Notes under the pieces: generated by a model
Databases searched by the model: none
Told to the model about the DNA's origin: nothing
What the model saw: the letters and a program-made list of their open reading frames with translations, nothing else
Position numbers and translations under genes: made by a program
Shown: piece by piece, positions 1 through 8,507 of the stretch
How the letters are laid out: the number at the start of each line of letters is the position of its first letter
Numbering within the stretch: the stretch's first letter is position 1
Assembly (NCBI RefSeq): GCF_003651225.1
Contig: NZ_RCDB01000002.1
Span: forward strand, 310,001 to 374,000
From: Microbacterium telephonicum
GTDB taxonomy: Bacteria; Actinomycetota; Actinomycetes; Actinomycetales; Microbacteriaceae
Length of the DNA: 64,000 nt
Reading direction: 5' to 3'

Positions 1-467
1 TCGGCGTCGTGCGCTCCTCGCCCGACCTGCCGATCGAGCGTCGATTGAAGGCGATCGCGGAGGGGATCCGCGCCGTGCTCGACGAGCACCGTCCGCATGT
101 CGTGGCCGTCGAGCGCGTCTTCGCCCAGAACAACCGGCACAGCGTCATGGGCACGGCGCAGGCCAGCGGCATCGCGCTGCTGCTCGCCGCCGAGCACGGC
201 GTGCCGGCGCACACGCACACGCCGTCCGAGGTGAAGGCCGCCATCAGCGGCTACGGCTCGGCCGACAAGCGCCAGGTGCAGACGATGGTCGCCCGGGTGC
301 TTCGGCTCGACGCTCTACCGCAGCCGGCCGACGCCGCCGATGCGCTGGCCCTCGCCCTGTGTCACGCGTGGCGCAGCGGTGGCACGGCCACCGGCGGCGG
401 CGCGGTGACGTCGCTCACCCCCGCGCAGCGGGCGTGGGCCGACGCCGAGAAACTCGCGCGGCGTTGA
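1..467 (+). CDS. ruvC: Crossover junction endodeoxyribonuclease RuvC (5'-truncated by window)
   Basis: This is the C-terminal part of the Holliday junction resolvase that cuts four-way junctions with RuvA and RuvB. The first complete codon is at position 3, and the N-terminus, with the first catalytic Asp, lies upstream of the window. The visible part keeps the family's catalytic Glu in VAVERVF and the closing acidic pair in the PADAADALALALCHAW segment. The last ~30 residues after HAWR are a non-conserved tail. ruvA follows after 50 bp and ruvB overlaps ruvA, the standard actinobacterial ruvCAB order. The identification is secure from motifs plus neighbours. Confidence 0.95.
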   Translation, partial: GVVRSSPDLPIERRLKAIAEGIRAVLDEHRPHVVAVERVFAQNNRHSVMGTAQASGIALLLAAEHGVPAHTHTPSEVKAAISGYGSADKRQVQTMVARVLRLDALPQPADAADALALALCHAWRSGGTATGGGAVTSLTPAQRAWADAEKLARR

Positions 468-505
468 ACGTGCGTGTCGCTCGAACAAACGTCCGAACCG
501 GCGGC

Positions 506-511
506 TAGGCT
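506..511 (+). promoter_or_regulatory. -10 box (TAGGCT) for ruvA, leaderless geometry
   Basis: TAGGCT ends 6 nt before the ruvA ATG at 518, so the predicted transcription start falls on or next to the start codon. There is no Shine-Dalgarno sequence in between. The same arrangement recurs at rarA, aroQ, rpe and hisE. Confidence 0.5.
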
Positions 512-517
512 CGTCGC

Positions 518-1138
518 ATGATCTCGTCATTGCGCGGCCGGGCGCTGCACCTCGACTCCGAGAGCGTGATCGTCGATGTCGGCGGGGTCGGCTTCGCCGT
601 GGCCGTCACGCCGCAGGTGGCGCGCGAGTTCCACGTCGGCGACGAGATCGTGCTGCACACCACCCTCATCGTGCGCGAGGACGCCCTGTCCCTGTACGGA
701 TTCCGGGGGCGCGAGGAGCTGTCGGTGTTCACGCTGCTGCTGAGCGTCTCGGGCGTCGGGCCGAAGTCCGCGCTCGGCGTGCTCGCCTCGCTCACCACCG
801 GCCAGATCGCGGATGCCGTGGCCGCCGAAGACGACGCGCCGTTCCGGCGCGTGTCGGGCATCGGCCCGAAGACGGCCAAGCTGATCGTCGTGCAGCTCGC
901 CGGCAAACTGACGGCGGTCGCACCGAACGCCTCGCCGGTGTCGGGGAGCGGATCCGGTGGCGCCCTCGCGCCACAGGTCGTGGCCGCGCTCGTGGCCCTC
1001 GGCTGGAACGAGCGGGTCTCGACCGAGGCCGTCACGGCCGTCGTCGCCGACGCGCCGGCATCCGCCACCGTCCCGGCGCTGCTGAAGCTCGCCCTCGGGC
1101 ACCTGGGCCCGGCCCGCACGGAGCCGCGCGGTGTCTGA
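518..1138 (+). CDS. ruvA: Holliday junction branch migration complex subunit RuvA
   Basis: The product, 206 aa and full length, binds four-way junctions and loads the RuvB motor. It has an N-terminal OB-fold (about 1-63, starting MISSLRGR), then tandem helix-hairpin-helix motifs with [10 protein letters not shown] and [10 protein letters not shown], a Gly/Ser/Pro linker near 145, and a C-terminal RuvB-contacting helical domain (about 155-206). The ATG is supported by the TAGGCT box just upstream. The 3' end overlaps ruvB by 8 bp, so the two are translationally coupled. Confidence 0.97.
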   Translation: MISSLRGRALHLDSESVIVDVGGVGFAVAVTPQVAREFHVGDEIVLHTTLIVREDALSLYGFRGREELSVFTLLLSVSGVGPKSALGVLASLTTGQIADAVAAEDDAPFRRVSGIGPKTAKLIVVQLAGKLTAVAPNASPVSGSGSGGALAPQVVAALVALGWNERVSTEAVTAVVADAPASATVPALLKLALGHLGPARTEPRGV

Positions 1139-2183
1139 GCCCGACTTCGCCCCCCGTGATCCGGGGCTCGCCGAAGACCAGACCGAGCTCGCCGTCGAGG
1201 GCGCCCTGCGCCCCACGTCGCTCGGCGAGTTCGTCGGCCAGCAGAAGGTGCGCGGTCAGCTGCAGCTGCTGCTGGACGCGGCCCGCATCCAGCAGCGACC
1301 GGCCGACCACATCCTGCTGTCGGGTCCGCCGGGGCTCGGCAAGACGACGCTCGCCATGATCGTCGCGCACGAGAGCGAGCGGCCGCTGCGCATGTCGAGC
1401 GGCCCCGCGATCCAGCACGCCGGCGACCTCGCGGCGCTGCTGTCGAGCCTCACCCCCGGCGAAGTGCTCTTCATCGACGAGATCCACCGCATGGCACGCT
1501 CCGCCGAGGAGATGCTCTACCTCGCGATGGAGGACTTCCGCATCGACATCATGGTCGGCAAGGGCGCGGGCGCCACGAGCATCCCGCTCGACCTCGCCCC
1601 CTTCACCCTCGTCGGCGCCACGACCCGTTCCGGCATGCTCCCGAACCCGCTGCGCGACCGCTTCGGGTTCACCGCCCACCTCGAGTACTACGAGCCCGAG
1701 GAGCTCGAACTCGTGATCGGCCGCTCGGCGGCGGTGCTCGACATCCAGTTGCCCGCCTACGCGCGCGCCGAGATCGCACGACGCTCCCGCGGCACGCCCC
1801 GCATCGCCAACCGCCTGCTGCGGCGCGTGCGCGACTACGTGATCGTCCACGGCGAGAGGGACGGCGCGCTGCCGCGCGCGACGACCGCCGATGTGAACGC
1901 CGCGCTCGACCTCTACGACGTCGACGCGATCGGACTCGACCGGCTCGACCGCGCCGTGCTCGACGCGCTCATCCGGCGGTTCCGCGGCGGCCCCGTGGGA
2001 CTGAACACCCTCGCCGTCACCGTCGGAGAAGAGGCCGACACGATCGAATCCGTCGTCGAGCCCTACCTCGTGCGCATCGGCTACATGGGTCGCACGCCCC
2101 GCGGTCGCGTCGCGACGCCGGAGGCGTACGCGCACCTCGGCGTGCCGCGCGCCGAGGAGGCGCTGAGGTTCGATGACCTATAA
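1131..2183 (+). CDS. ruvB: Holliday junction branch migration helicase RuvB
   Basis: This is the AAA+ motor (350 aa) that drives branch migration with RuvA. Walker A GPPGLGKT is at 65-72, Walker B with DEIH at 116-119, and the sensor/arginine-finger segment GATTRSGML...LRDRFG follows. The C-terminal winged helix ends the protein with [13 protein letters not shown]. The start is GTG, overlapping the end of ruvA by 8 bp. The stop codon TAA lies inside a TATAAT hexamer that probably serves as the -10 box of the yajC operon. Confidence 0.97.
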   Translation: MSEPDFAPRDPGLAEDQTELAVEGALRPTSLGEFVGQQKVRGQLQLLLDAARIQQRPADHILLSGPPGLGKTTLAMIVAHESERPLRMSSGPAIQHAGDLAALLSSLTPGEVLFIDEIHRMARSAEEMLYLAMEDFRIDIMVGKGAGATSIPLDLAPFTLVGATTRSGMLPNPLRDRFGFTAHLEYYEPEELELVIGRSAAVLDIQLPAYARAEIARRSRGTPRIANRLLRRVRDYVIVHGERDGALPRATTADVNAALDLYDVDAIGLDRLDRAVLDALIRRFRGGPVGLNTLAVTVGEEADTIESVVEPYLVRIGYMGRTPRGRVATPEAYAHLGVPRAEEALRFDDL

Positions 2184-2184
2184 T
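2179..2184 (+). promoter_or_regulatory. -10 box TATAAT overlapping the ruvB stop codon
   Basis: A perfect TATAAT contains the ruvB TAA stop (2181-2183). The predicted start near 2191 gives yajC a leader of about 80 nt. No convincing -35 was seen. Confidence 0.5.
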
Positions 2185-2197
2185 CGCCAGGTGCTCT

Positions 2198-2208
2198 GAA
2201 ACCGTTTC
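2198..2208 (+). promoter_or_regulatory. GAAAC-C-GTTTC palindrome in yajC leader
   Basis: An 11-bp perfect palindrome lies just downstream of the predicted yajC transcription start. It resembles half of a LacI-type operator or could be a small RNA stem. A similar motif sits in the same position of the rpsD leader (12861-12873). Function is unknown. Confidence 0.25.
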
Positions 2209-2272
2209 GGCACGGAGCGCACTCTCGCCGCCAGTTCGCGGCAACCCACCGTGAAAGGCGCGCCTTCCCCCC

Positions 2273-2779
2273 ATGTTCTCCGCATCGACGCAGCAGTCCG
2301 CCCAGGCCGATCCGGTCATGTCGTTCTTCGCGCAGTACGGGATGATCATCATCCTCGTCGCGCTGATCATCTTCATGTTCTGGAGCTCGCGCCGCCGCGC
2401 TCAGCGCAACAAGGCGGAGCAGGAGGCCAAGGCCCGCGCGATGGTCCCCGGTGTGAAGGTGCTCCTGCAGGGCGGACTGTACGGTGTGCTCACCGAGTTC
2501 GACGGCGAGGATCTGTCGAAGTCGGCCAAGGTGGAGCTCGCTCCGGGCGTCGAGATCGAGGTGCACAGCCAGGCGATCCTGCGCATCGTCGAGGACGAGA
2601 CGCTGACCGAAGACGAGTTCATCGAAGCCGAGGTCGAGAAGGCCGAGTACGAGTCGGACGTCGAGGCCGGCGTGGTGACGTCGATGAGCGACGACATCGA
2701 GCGTCGTCACCACGACGCGGCCGCCGCGGCCGAGACCCCCGCCGCGCCCGCCGAGACGGACGACAAGCCCAAGGCCTGA
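2273..2779 (+). CDS. yajC: Preprotein translocase subunit YajC
   Basis: YajC is a small accessory protein of the SecDF-YajC complex at the cytoplasmic membrane. The 168-aa product has one membrane span at about 24-41 (GMIIILVALIIFMFW), followed directly by a positively charged SSRRRAQR stop-transfer segment. A small conserved beta domain comes next (VPGVKVLLQGGLYGVL...). The acidic, Ala/Pro-rich tail from about 110 is typical of longer actinobacterial YajC. secD follows 39 bp later. The identification rests on the fold pattern and the yajC-secD-secF order. Confidence 0.93.
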   Translation: MFSASTQQSAQADPVMSFFAQYGMIIILVALIIFMFWSSRRRAQRNKAEQEAKARAMVPGVKVLLQGGLYGVLTEFDGEDLSKSAKVELAPGVEIEVHSQAILRIVEDETLTEDEFIEAEVEKAEYESDVEAGVVTSMSDDIERRHHDAAAAAETPAAPAETDDKPKA

Positions 2780-2818
2780 CCGCACCGCATCCGCGGTCCC
2801 TCGTAGGAAGTCCCCTCC

Positions 2819-4531
2819 GTGGCAACACCTCCCACCGTCCGGCGCGCCTGGCGTGCACTGACCGGACTCATCGTCCTGACCGCGCTCCTGTTCGGCGTCA
2901 ACGCCCTCGGCGTCTTCGTCTTCCAGAAGAGCTCGTGGACCCCTGAGCTCGCACTCGACCTGCAGGGCGGCACGCAGATCATCCTCGAGGCGAACACGCC
3001 CGACGGCAGTGCTCCGACCACGGAGCAGATGGACCAGGCCGCGTCCATCATCCGCCAGCGCATCGACGCCTCCGGCGTGGCCGAGGCCGACGTCACCACC
3101 CAGGCCGGCAACCAGATCGTCGTGCAGATCCCCGGCGAGGCCGACGAGGAGACCCGCAACCGCATCGAGGCGTCCGCCCAGATGCAGCTGCGCGCCGTGC
3201 TCTACACCGGCAGCCCCGCCACGAGCTTCGTCGGCGAGGACGGCACCTCCACGCCGTACCCGACGCCGGACGGCTCGCTGAACTCGACGCCGACGACCGC
3301 GCCCACCGACGGCAGTGACCCGGCGTGGATCACCGACGAGCTGCAGGCGCAGTTCCTCGCCTACGACTGCGCGAACGCGGAGAACGACCCCGCCAACGCG
3401 CCGGCCGACCAGCCGCTGATCACGTGCGACCCGACCGGCACGGTCAAGTACATCCTCGGTCCCGTCGAGCTCGACGGCTCCGCGATCGACGACGCGACCA
3501 ACGGCCTGGTGCAGACCAACAACCAGTGGGCGGTCAACCTCGTCTTCGACGCGGCCGGCACCGACACCTTCGGCAAGATCAGCCAGCGCCTGTACGGCGA
3601 GACCGCGCCGCGCAACCAGTTCGCCTTCGTGCTCGACGGCGTCGTCATCTCGGCGCCCTCGATGAACGGCGTCATCCTCGACGGCAAGCCGCAGATCACC
3701 GGCAGCTTCACGCAGGAGACGTCGAAGATCCTCGCCGACCAGCTCAAGTACGGTGCGCTGCCGCTGAGCTTCGAGGTGCAGAGCACCAACTCGATCTCGG
3801 CGACCCTCGGCTCGCAGCAGCTGCAGATCGGCCTCATCGCGGGCCTCATCGGTCTGCTGCTGGTCGCGGTGTACTCGCTCGTCGTCTACCGCGCGCTGGG
3901 CACCGTCATCATCGCCTCGCTCGTCGTGATGGGTGTGCTCACCTACATCACGCTGTGCATCCTCGCGTGGCGCATGGGCTTCCGCCTGTCGCTGGCCGGT
4001 GTCGCGGGCCTCATCGTGACGATCGGATTCACGGCGGACTCGTTCATCGTGTACTTCGAACGCATCCGCGACGAGCTGCGCGACGGCAAGTCGATCACGA
4101 GCGCCGTCGAGGACGGCTGGGGCCGTGCCAAGCGCACGATCTACATCTCGAAGTCGATCAACATCCTCGCCGCCGTCGTGCTCTACATCCTCGCCGACGC
4201 GACGGTGAAGGGCTTCGCGTTCACGCTCGGCCTCACGACGCTGATCGACATCCTGATCTTCATCCTCTTCACCCACCCGGTGCTGCAGCTGCTGGCGCGC
4301 ACGAGGTTCTTCGGCGGCGGGCATCCGCTGTCGGGTCTGGACCCCGAAGCCCTCGGCGCCGTCTACCGTGGCCGTGCCCAGTTCCGTGCCCCCGCCGCTG
4401 CGACGAAGACCAGTGCGGACAAGCGCGCCTCGCGCTCGAAGGGCGAGGCGGTGCGCCGCCAGACCATCGCCGAGCGCAAGCAGGCGGAGCTTTCGAAGTC
4501 GTCCACCGCGACGAAGGACGGAGGCCAGTGA
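2819..4531 (+). CDS. secD: Protein translocase subunit SecD
   Basis: SecD is an RND-like membrane subunit that uses proton motive force to pull proteins across the membrane late in Sec export. The 570-aa product has TM1 at about 12-33, then the conserved LDLQGGTQI motif (46-54), a large periplasmic P1 region with a Thr/Pro-rich insertion around 140-160, and five membrane helices from about residue 337. Motif TADSFIVYFERIRDEL lies in the TM4-5 region. The tail is rich in Lys, Arg and Ala. The start is GTG after an AGGAAG ribosome binding site. Its TGA overlaps the secF ATG by one base. Confidence 0.96.
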   Translation: MATPPTVRRAWRALTGLIVLTALLFGVNALGVFVFQKSSWTPELALDLQGGTQIILEANTPDGSAPTTEQMDQAASIIRQRIDASGVAEADVTTQAGNQIVVQIPGEADEETRNRIEASAQMQLRAVLYTGSPATSFVGEDGTSTPYPTPDGSLNSTPTTAPTDGSDPAWITDELQAQFLAYDCANAENDPANAPADQPLITCDPTGTVKYILGPVELDGSAIDDATNGLVQTNNQWAVNLVFDAAGTDTFGKISQRLYGETAPRNQFAFVLDGVVISAPSMNGVILDGKPQITGSFTQETSKILADQLKYGALPLSFEVQSTNSISATLGSQQLQIGLIAGLIGLLLVAVYSLVVYRALGTVIIASLVVMGVLTYITLCILAWRMGFRLSLAGVAGLIVTIGFTADSFIVYFERIRDELRDGKSITSAVEDGWGRAKRTIYISKSINILAAVVLYILADATVKGFAFTLGLTTLIDILIFILFTHPVLQLLARTRFFGGGHPLSGLDPEALGAVYRGRAQFRAPAAATKTSADKRASRSKGEAVRRQTIAERKQAELSKSSTATKDGGQ

Positions 4532-5520
4532 TGCGCTCCATGAACGAACTCGGCAACGACCTCTACACCGGCAAGACCTCGTTCCCGTTCGTCGGGCGAC
4601 GCCGGCTGTGGTTCATCATCGCGGCGGTCCTCGTCATCGGCGCGGCGATCGTGCCCCTGTTCCGACCGATCGCGTTCTCGATCGAGTTCACCGGCGGCTC
4701 CCAGTTCACGGTGAGCGGCGTTTCGTCGCCCGACCAGTCGCTCGCGACGTCGGCCGTGCAGTCGGTGGTGCCGGGTGCGACGACGAAGGTCACCACGATC
4801 GGTGAGGACTCCGTGCGGGTCCAGACCGACCAGATGACGGATGCCGAGACCCGCGAGGTCACGGCCGCCCTCGCCGACGCGTACAGCGTGCAGACCGCCG
4901 ACGTCAGCTCGTCGTTCATCGGCCCGAGCTGGGGCCAGGACGTCACCCGTCAGTCGCTGTGGGGCCTCGCGATCTTCCTCGCGCTGACCTTCCTCATCCT
5001 CGCCGTGTACTTCCGCACGTGGAAGATGTCGGTCGCGGCCATCATCGGCCTCGTCGACGTGCTCGTGATCACCGTCGGCGTCTACGCGCTGTTCGGCTTC
5101 GAGATCTCGCCGGCGGCCGTGATCGGCTTCCTCACGATCCTGTCGTACTCGCTCTACGACACGACGGTCGTGTTCGACAAGATCCGCGAGAACACGCGGG
5201 AGGACGGCGAGAAGTCGGGTCGCCTGTTCGGCGAGTCGGTGAACCTCGCCGTCAACCAGACGCTCATCCGGTCGATCAACACGACGGTCGTCGCGGCGAT
5301 CCCGACCGGGGCGATCCTGTTCATCGGCGCCCTATGGCTCGGAGCCCAGACGCTGACCGACATCTCGCTGTCGATCTTCGTCGGCACGATCGTCGCCGCC
5401 TACTCGACGCTGTTCGTCGCGGCCCCGCTCTACTCGCTGCTGCGCGAGAACGAGGCCCCGATCGTGGCGCGCGACACGCGGGTCCGCGAGGCTCGCGAGA
5501 AGGCGCTGGCCGCGGCCTGA
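4531..5520 (+). CDS. secF: Protein translocase subunit SecF
   Basis: This is the SecD partner in the exporter. The product is 329 aa, with TM1 at about 27-47, then IEFTGGSQF, and the family motif SYSLYDTTVVFDKIRE at about 204-219. Five C-terminal helices end at the ALYSLLRE region. The ATG at 4531 shares a base with the secD stop. An in-frame ATG at 4540 is an alternative. In Mycobacterium an apt gene separates secF from relA, but here rel follows directly after 51 bp. Confidence 0.96.
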   Translation: MRSMNELGNDLYTGKTSFPFVGRRRLWFIIAAVLVIGAAIVPLFRPIAFSIEFTGGSQFTVSGVSSPDQSLATSAVQSVVPGATTKVTTIGEDSVRVQTDQMTDAETREVTAALADAYSVQTADVSSSFIGPSWGQDVTRQSLWGLAIFLALTFLILAVYFRTWKMSVAAIIGLVDVLVITVGVYALFGFEISPAAVIGFLTILSYSLYDTTVVFDKIRENTREDGEKSGRLFGESVNLAVNQTLIRSINTTVVAAIPTGAILFIGALWLGAQTLTDISLSIFVGTIVAAYSTLFVAAPLYSLLRENEAPIVARDTRVREAREKALAAA

Positions 5521-5538
5521 GAGGGGTGCGTCGGGGCG

Positions 5539-5544
5539 TAGGAT
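5539..5544 (+). promoter_or_regulatory. -10 box (TAGGAT) for rel
   Basis: TAGGAT lies 27 nt upstream of the rel ATG. A GGAGG ribosome binding site sits between them (about 5561-5565), so this promoter gives a short conventional leader rather than a leaderless transcript. Confidence 0.4.
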
Positions 5545-5571
5545 GAGGTTCTGCAGCGCGGAGGTGACCGG

Positions 5572-7845
5572 ATGACCGAGACGTCGCGCAGCGCCGCCCA
5601 GACCCCCGCCGTCCCCGCCGGCAGTTCCCTGCGTCGGCTCGTGCCGCGCCTCTTCTCCCGCTCCAGCGGCCGGGGGAGCGTCGAGCAGCTCGTCCGCACG
5701 GTGCGCACGCACCATCCGAAGGGCGATCTCGCCATCATCGACCGCGCGTATCGCGTGGCGGAGGCGGCCCACGCCCAGCAGAAGCGGCAGAGCGGCGAGC
5801 CCTACATCACGCACCCGATCGCGGTCGCCCAGATCCTCGCCGATCTGGGGCTCGGACCGCGCGCGATCGCGGCGGCACTGCTTCACGACACCGTCGAGGA
5901 CACCTCGTACGGACTCGACCAGCTGCGGGCCGAGTTCGGCGACGAGGTCGCCATGCTCGTGGACGGCGTCACCAAGCTCGACAAGGTGAAGTACGGCGAC
6001 GCGGCGCAGGCCGAGACCGTGCGCAAGATGATCGTCGCGATGTCCAAGGACATCCGCGTGCTGCTCATCAAGCTCGCCGACCGCCTGCACAACGCGCGCA
6101 CGTGGGGGTTCGTCCCGCCCGAGAAGGCCGCCAAGAAGGCGACCGAGACGCTCGAGATCTACGCGCCGCTCGCGCACCGGCTCGGCATCCAGGCGATCAA
6201 GAGCGAGCTCGAGGACCTCTCGTTCGCCGTGCTGCATCCGAAGCTCTACGTCGAGATCGACAGCCTCGTCAAGCAGCGCACGCCGCAGCGCGAGCAGTAC
6301 GTGCAGAACGTCGTCGAAGCGGTCGAGGCCGACCTCCGCGACCTGCGCATCCGCGGGCGCATCATGGGCCGCCCGAAGCAGCTGTACTCCGTCTATCAGA
6401 AGATGGTCGTGCGCGGTCGCGAGTTCGACGACATCTACGACCTCATCGGCATCCGCGTGCTCGTGAACACGGTGCGCGACTGCTACGCCGTCCTCGGAGC
6501 GATCCATGCCCGGTGGACGCCGCTGCCGGGCCGGTTCAAGGACTACATCGCGACGCCGAAGTTCAACCTTTACCAGTCGCTGCACACGACCGTCATCGGA
6601 CCGGGCGGGCGCACCGTCGAGATCCAGATCCGCACCCACGAGATGCATCAGCAGGCGGAGTACGGCGTCGCGGCGCACTGGAAGTACAAAGAGCAGATGA
6701 ACGGCGGCAAGCCCGACGCCAAGTCGGTCGACACCGACATGGCCTGGCTCGCCCACATCTCCGACTGGCAGGCCGAAACCGCCGATCCGGGCGAGTTCCT
6801 GGATTCGCTGCGCTTCGAGATCGGCGCCAAGGAGGTCTACGTCTTCACGCCCAAGGGGCGCGTCGTCGGCCTTCCGGCGGGGGCGACCCCCGTCGACTTC
6901 GCGTACGCGGTGCACACCGAGGTCGGGCACCGCACGATGGGCGCGAAGGTCAACGGCCGGCTCGTGCCCTTGGAGTCCGTGCTCAACTCGGGTGACGTCG
7001 TCGAGGTCTTCACCTCGAAGAACCCGGATGCCGGCCCCAGTCAGGACTGGCTGAGCTTCGTCAAGTCCACCCGGGCGCGCAGCAAGATCCGCGGCTGGTT
7101 CACCAAGGAACGCCGCGACGAGGCCGTCGAGCAGGGCAAGGACGCGATCGCCCGCGCGATGCGTCGTCAGAACCTCCCGCTGCAGCGGCTCATGAACCAG
7201 GACTCGTTCGGCGAGGTCGCCCGTCAGCTGCGCTACGAGGACGTCACCGCCCTGTACGCCGCGGTCGGCGAGGGGCACGTCTCGACGCAGTCGGTGATCG
7301 AGAAGGTCACGGCGATCGTCAAGGCCGAGGAGGACACCTCCACCGGCCCGATCGAGATCCCGAGCGTCGGTCGTTCGCGCGCGCCGCGCGGCGGCGACTC
7401 CGGCGTACTCGTGCGGGGGGCGCCCGACATCCTCGTGAAGCTCGCGAAATGCTGCACCCCGGTGCCGGGCGACGAGATCATCGGCTTCGTGACGCGCGGG
7501 AGCGGCGTCTCGGTGCACCGCGCGGACTGCACGAACGTCACGTCGTTGAAGTCCGACGCCGATCGCATGATCGAGGTCACGTGGGCGCCGACGACCAAGA
7601 GCGTGTTCCTCGTGCACATCCAGGTGGAAGCGCTGGACCGCTCGGGTCTGCTCAGTGACATCACGCGTGTGCTCAGCGAGCACCACGTGAACATCCTGTC
7701 GGCGTCGGTGCAGACCACGAACGACCGCCTGGCCCTCAGCCGGTACGTCTTCGAGATGGGCGACATCGTGCACCTCGATCGCGTGCTCAACGCCGTACGG
7801 CGCATCGACGCGGTGTACGACGTGTACCGCGTCACCTCGTCCTGA
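5572..7845 (+). CDS. rel: Bifunctional (p)ppGpp synthetase/hydrolase (Rel/RSH)
   Basis: This long RSH enzyme (757 aa) makes and degrades the stringent-response alarmone (p)ppGpp. The HD hydrolase domain has His67 and His105-Asp106 (LLHDTVED). The synthetase domain carries RFKD at 321-324, the basic RxKD signature of bifunctional Rel rather than the acidic ExDD of synthetase-only RelA. The TGS domain follows at about 422-482 ([11 protein letters not shown]), then a Zn-finger-like CC/H segment ([10 protein letters not shown]) and a C-terminal ACT domain (678-755). Its 3' end overlaps the convergent gene at 7832 by 14 bp. Confidence 0.96.
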   Translation: MTETSRSAAQTPAVPAGSSLRRLVPRLFSRSSGRGSVEQLVRTVRTHHPKGDLAIIDRAYRVAEAAHAQQKRQSGEPYITHPIAVAQILADLGLGPRAIAAALLHDTVEDTSYGLDQLRAEFGDEVAMLVDGVTKLDKVKYGDAAQAETVRKMIVAMSKDIRVLLIKLADRLHNARTWGFVPPEKAAKKATETLEIYAPLAHRLGIQAIKSELEDLSFAVLHPKLYVEIDSLVKQRTPQREQYVQNVVEAVEADLRDLRIRGRIMGRPKQLYSVYQKMVVRGREFDDIYDLIGIRVLVNTVRDCYAVLGAIHARWTPLPGRFKDYIATPKFNLYQSLHTTVIGPGGRTVEIQIRTHEMHQQAEYGVAAHWKYKEQMNGGKPDAKSVDTDMAWLAHISDWQAETADPGEFLDSLRFEIGAKEVYVFTPKGRVVGLPAGATPVDFAYAVHTEVGHRTMGAKVNGRLVPLESVLNSGDVVEVFTSKNPDAGPSQDWLSFVKSTRARSKIRGWFTKERRDEAVEQGKDAIARAMRRQNLPLQRLMNQDSFGEVARQLRYEDVTALYAAVGEGHVSTQSVIEKVTAIVKAEEDTSTGPIEIPSVGRSRAPRGGDSGVLVRGAPDILVKLAKCCTPVPGDEIIGFVTRGSGVSVHRADCTNVTSLKSDADRMIEVTWAPTTKSVFLVHIQVEALDRSGLLSDITRVLSEHHVNILSASVQTTNDRLALSRYVFEMGDIVHLDRVLNAVRRIDAVYDVYRVTSS

Positions 7846-8398
7846 GCGCGGCGCCCAGCGCGTCGAGCCGCTCCATCGCGGCACGGCGGTGGTGCACGGC
7901 GGGGCCGCGCGCGAGCGCGTCGACGCCGCGCCCCGACAGCGTCGGGTCGGCGGCGAGCAGGCCGTCGACGGCGGTGCCGAGCGCTGCATCCGGCCCTTCG
8001 GCGACGCTCTCCCGTACGAGGTCGGTGAGGGTGCGCACCGGCGTCGTCACCGCCACACGTCCGATCCTCATGATGTCCGTCTCGGGGAGCGGCATGTCAC
8101 GGTAGTGCACGCGGGGATCGAGCACCGGGGAGGTGCGACGCGACGTGCAGCGCTGCACCCGGTGACGCAGCGGCGCCGTCGCCAACGCGCCGTGGACCCA
8201 TGCCGCCGTCTCGTGCGTGGCCGCGAGATCGCCGCCGAGGATGCTCCGCAGTGACGCGGCGCGCATCTCCGCCGTCTCTACCGCGTCGGCGGGCATGTAG
8301 GCCTCGCCGACCTCGATGGCGTCGCCGTCGAGGCGTGCCGCTCGCAGCTCGACGGCCGACAGGCGGTCGCCGGGGACGAAGAGGAACGGCCACACCAT
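7832..8398 (-). CDS. Hypothetical protein, AbiEi-antitoxin-like
   Basis: The product is 188 aa from the ATG at 8398 (starting [10 protein letters not shown]). An in-frame ATG at 8416 would add six residues, and neither has a clear ribosome binding site. The segment [13 protein letters not shown] followed by [20 protein letters not shown] resembles the middle of actinobacterial proteins annotated as AbiEi-type (type IV) antitoxins or their DUF559 relatives. That is a weak similarity, not a proof. No AbiEii nucleotidyltransferase toxin lies next to it. It is convergent with rel, overlapping it by 14 bp, and is preceded by a strong hairpin at 8435-8480. Confidence 0.6.
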   Translation of the reverse strand: MVWPFLFVPGDRLSAVELRAARLDGDAIEVGEAYMPADAVETAEMRAASLRSILGGDLAATHETAAWVHGALATAPLRHRVQRCTSRRTSPVLDPRVHYRDMPLPETDIMRIGRVAVTTPVRTLTDLVRESVAEGPDAALGTAVDGLLAADPTLSGRGVDALARGPAVHHRRAAMERLDALGAALRTR

Positions 8399-8434
8399 GG
8401 GGGAACTCTGCCGCATCCCACACGCGCCCGAACG

Positions 8435-8480
8435 CCGACGGCGCCCGACTGTGGACAAGCCACGTGTCGGACGCCGTCGG
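8435..8480 (-). terminator. Long hairpin downstream of the DUF349 gene
   Basis: The arms pair in three blocks: CCGACGGCG (8435-8443) with CGCCGTCGG (8472-8480), CCGAC (8445-8449) with GTCGG (8466-8470), and GTGG (8451-8454) with CCAC (8460-8463). The loop is ACAAG. That is 18 bp with one mismatch and a small internal loop. It begins 28 nt after the DUF349 stop on the minus strand. No U-tract follows, as is common in actinobacteria. Confidence 0.55.
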
Positions 8481-8507
8481 GGAGGGGGAGTCGGGCTCGC
8501 CTGAGGA

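Noticed and set aside
5521..5571. Remnant of apt between secF and rel
   Set aside because: Only 51 bp with a promoter and ribosome binding site; no coding remnant is detectable.
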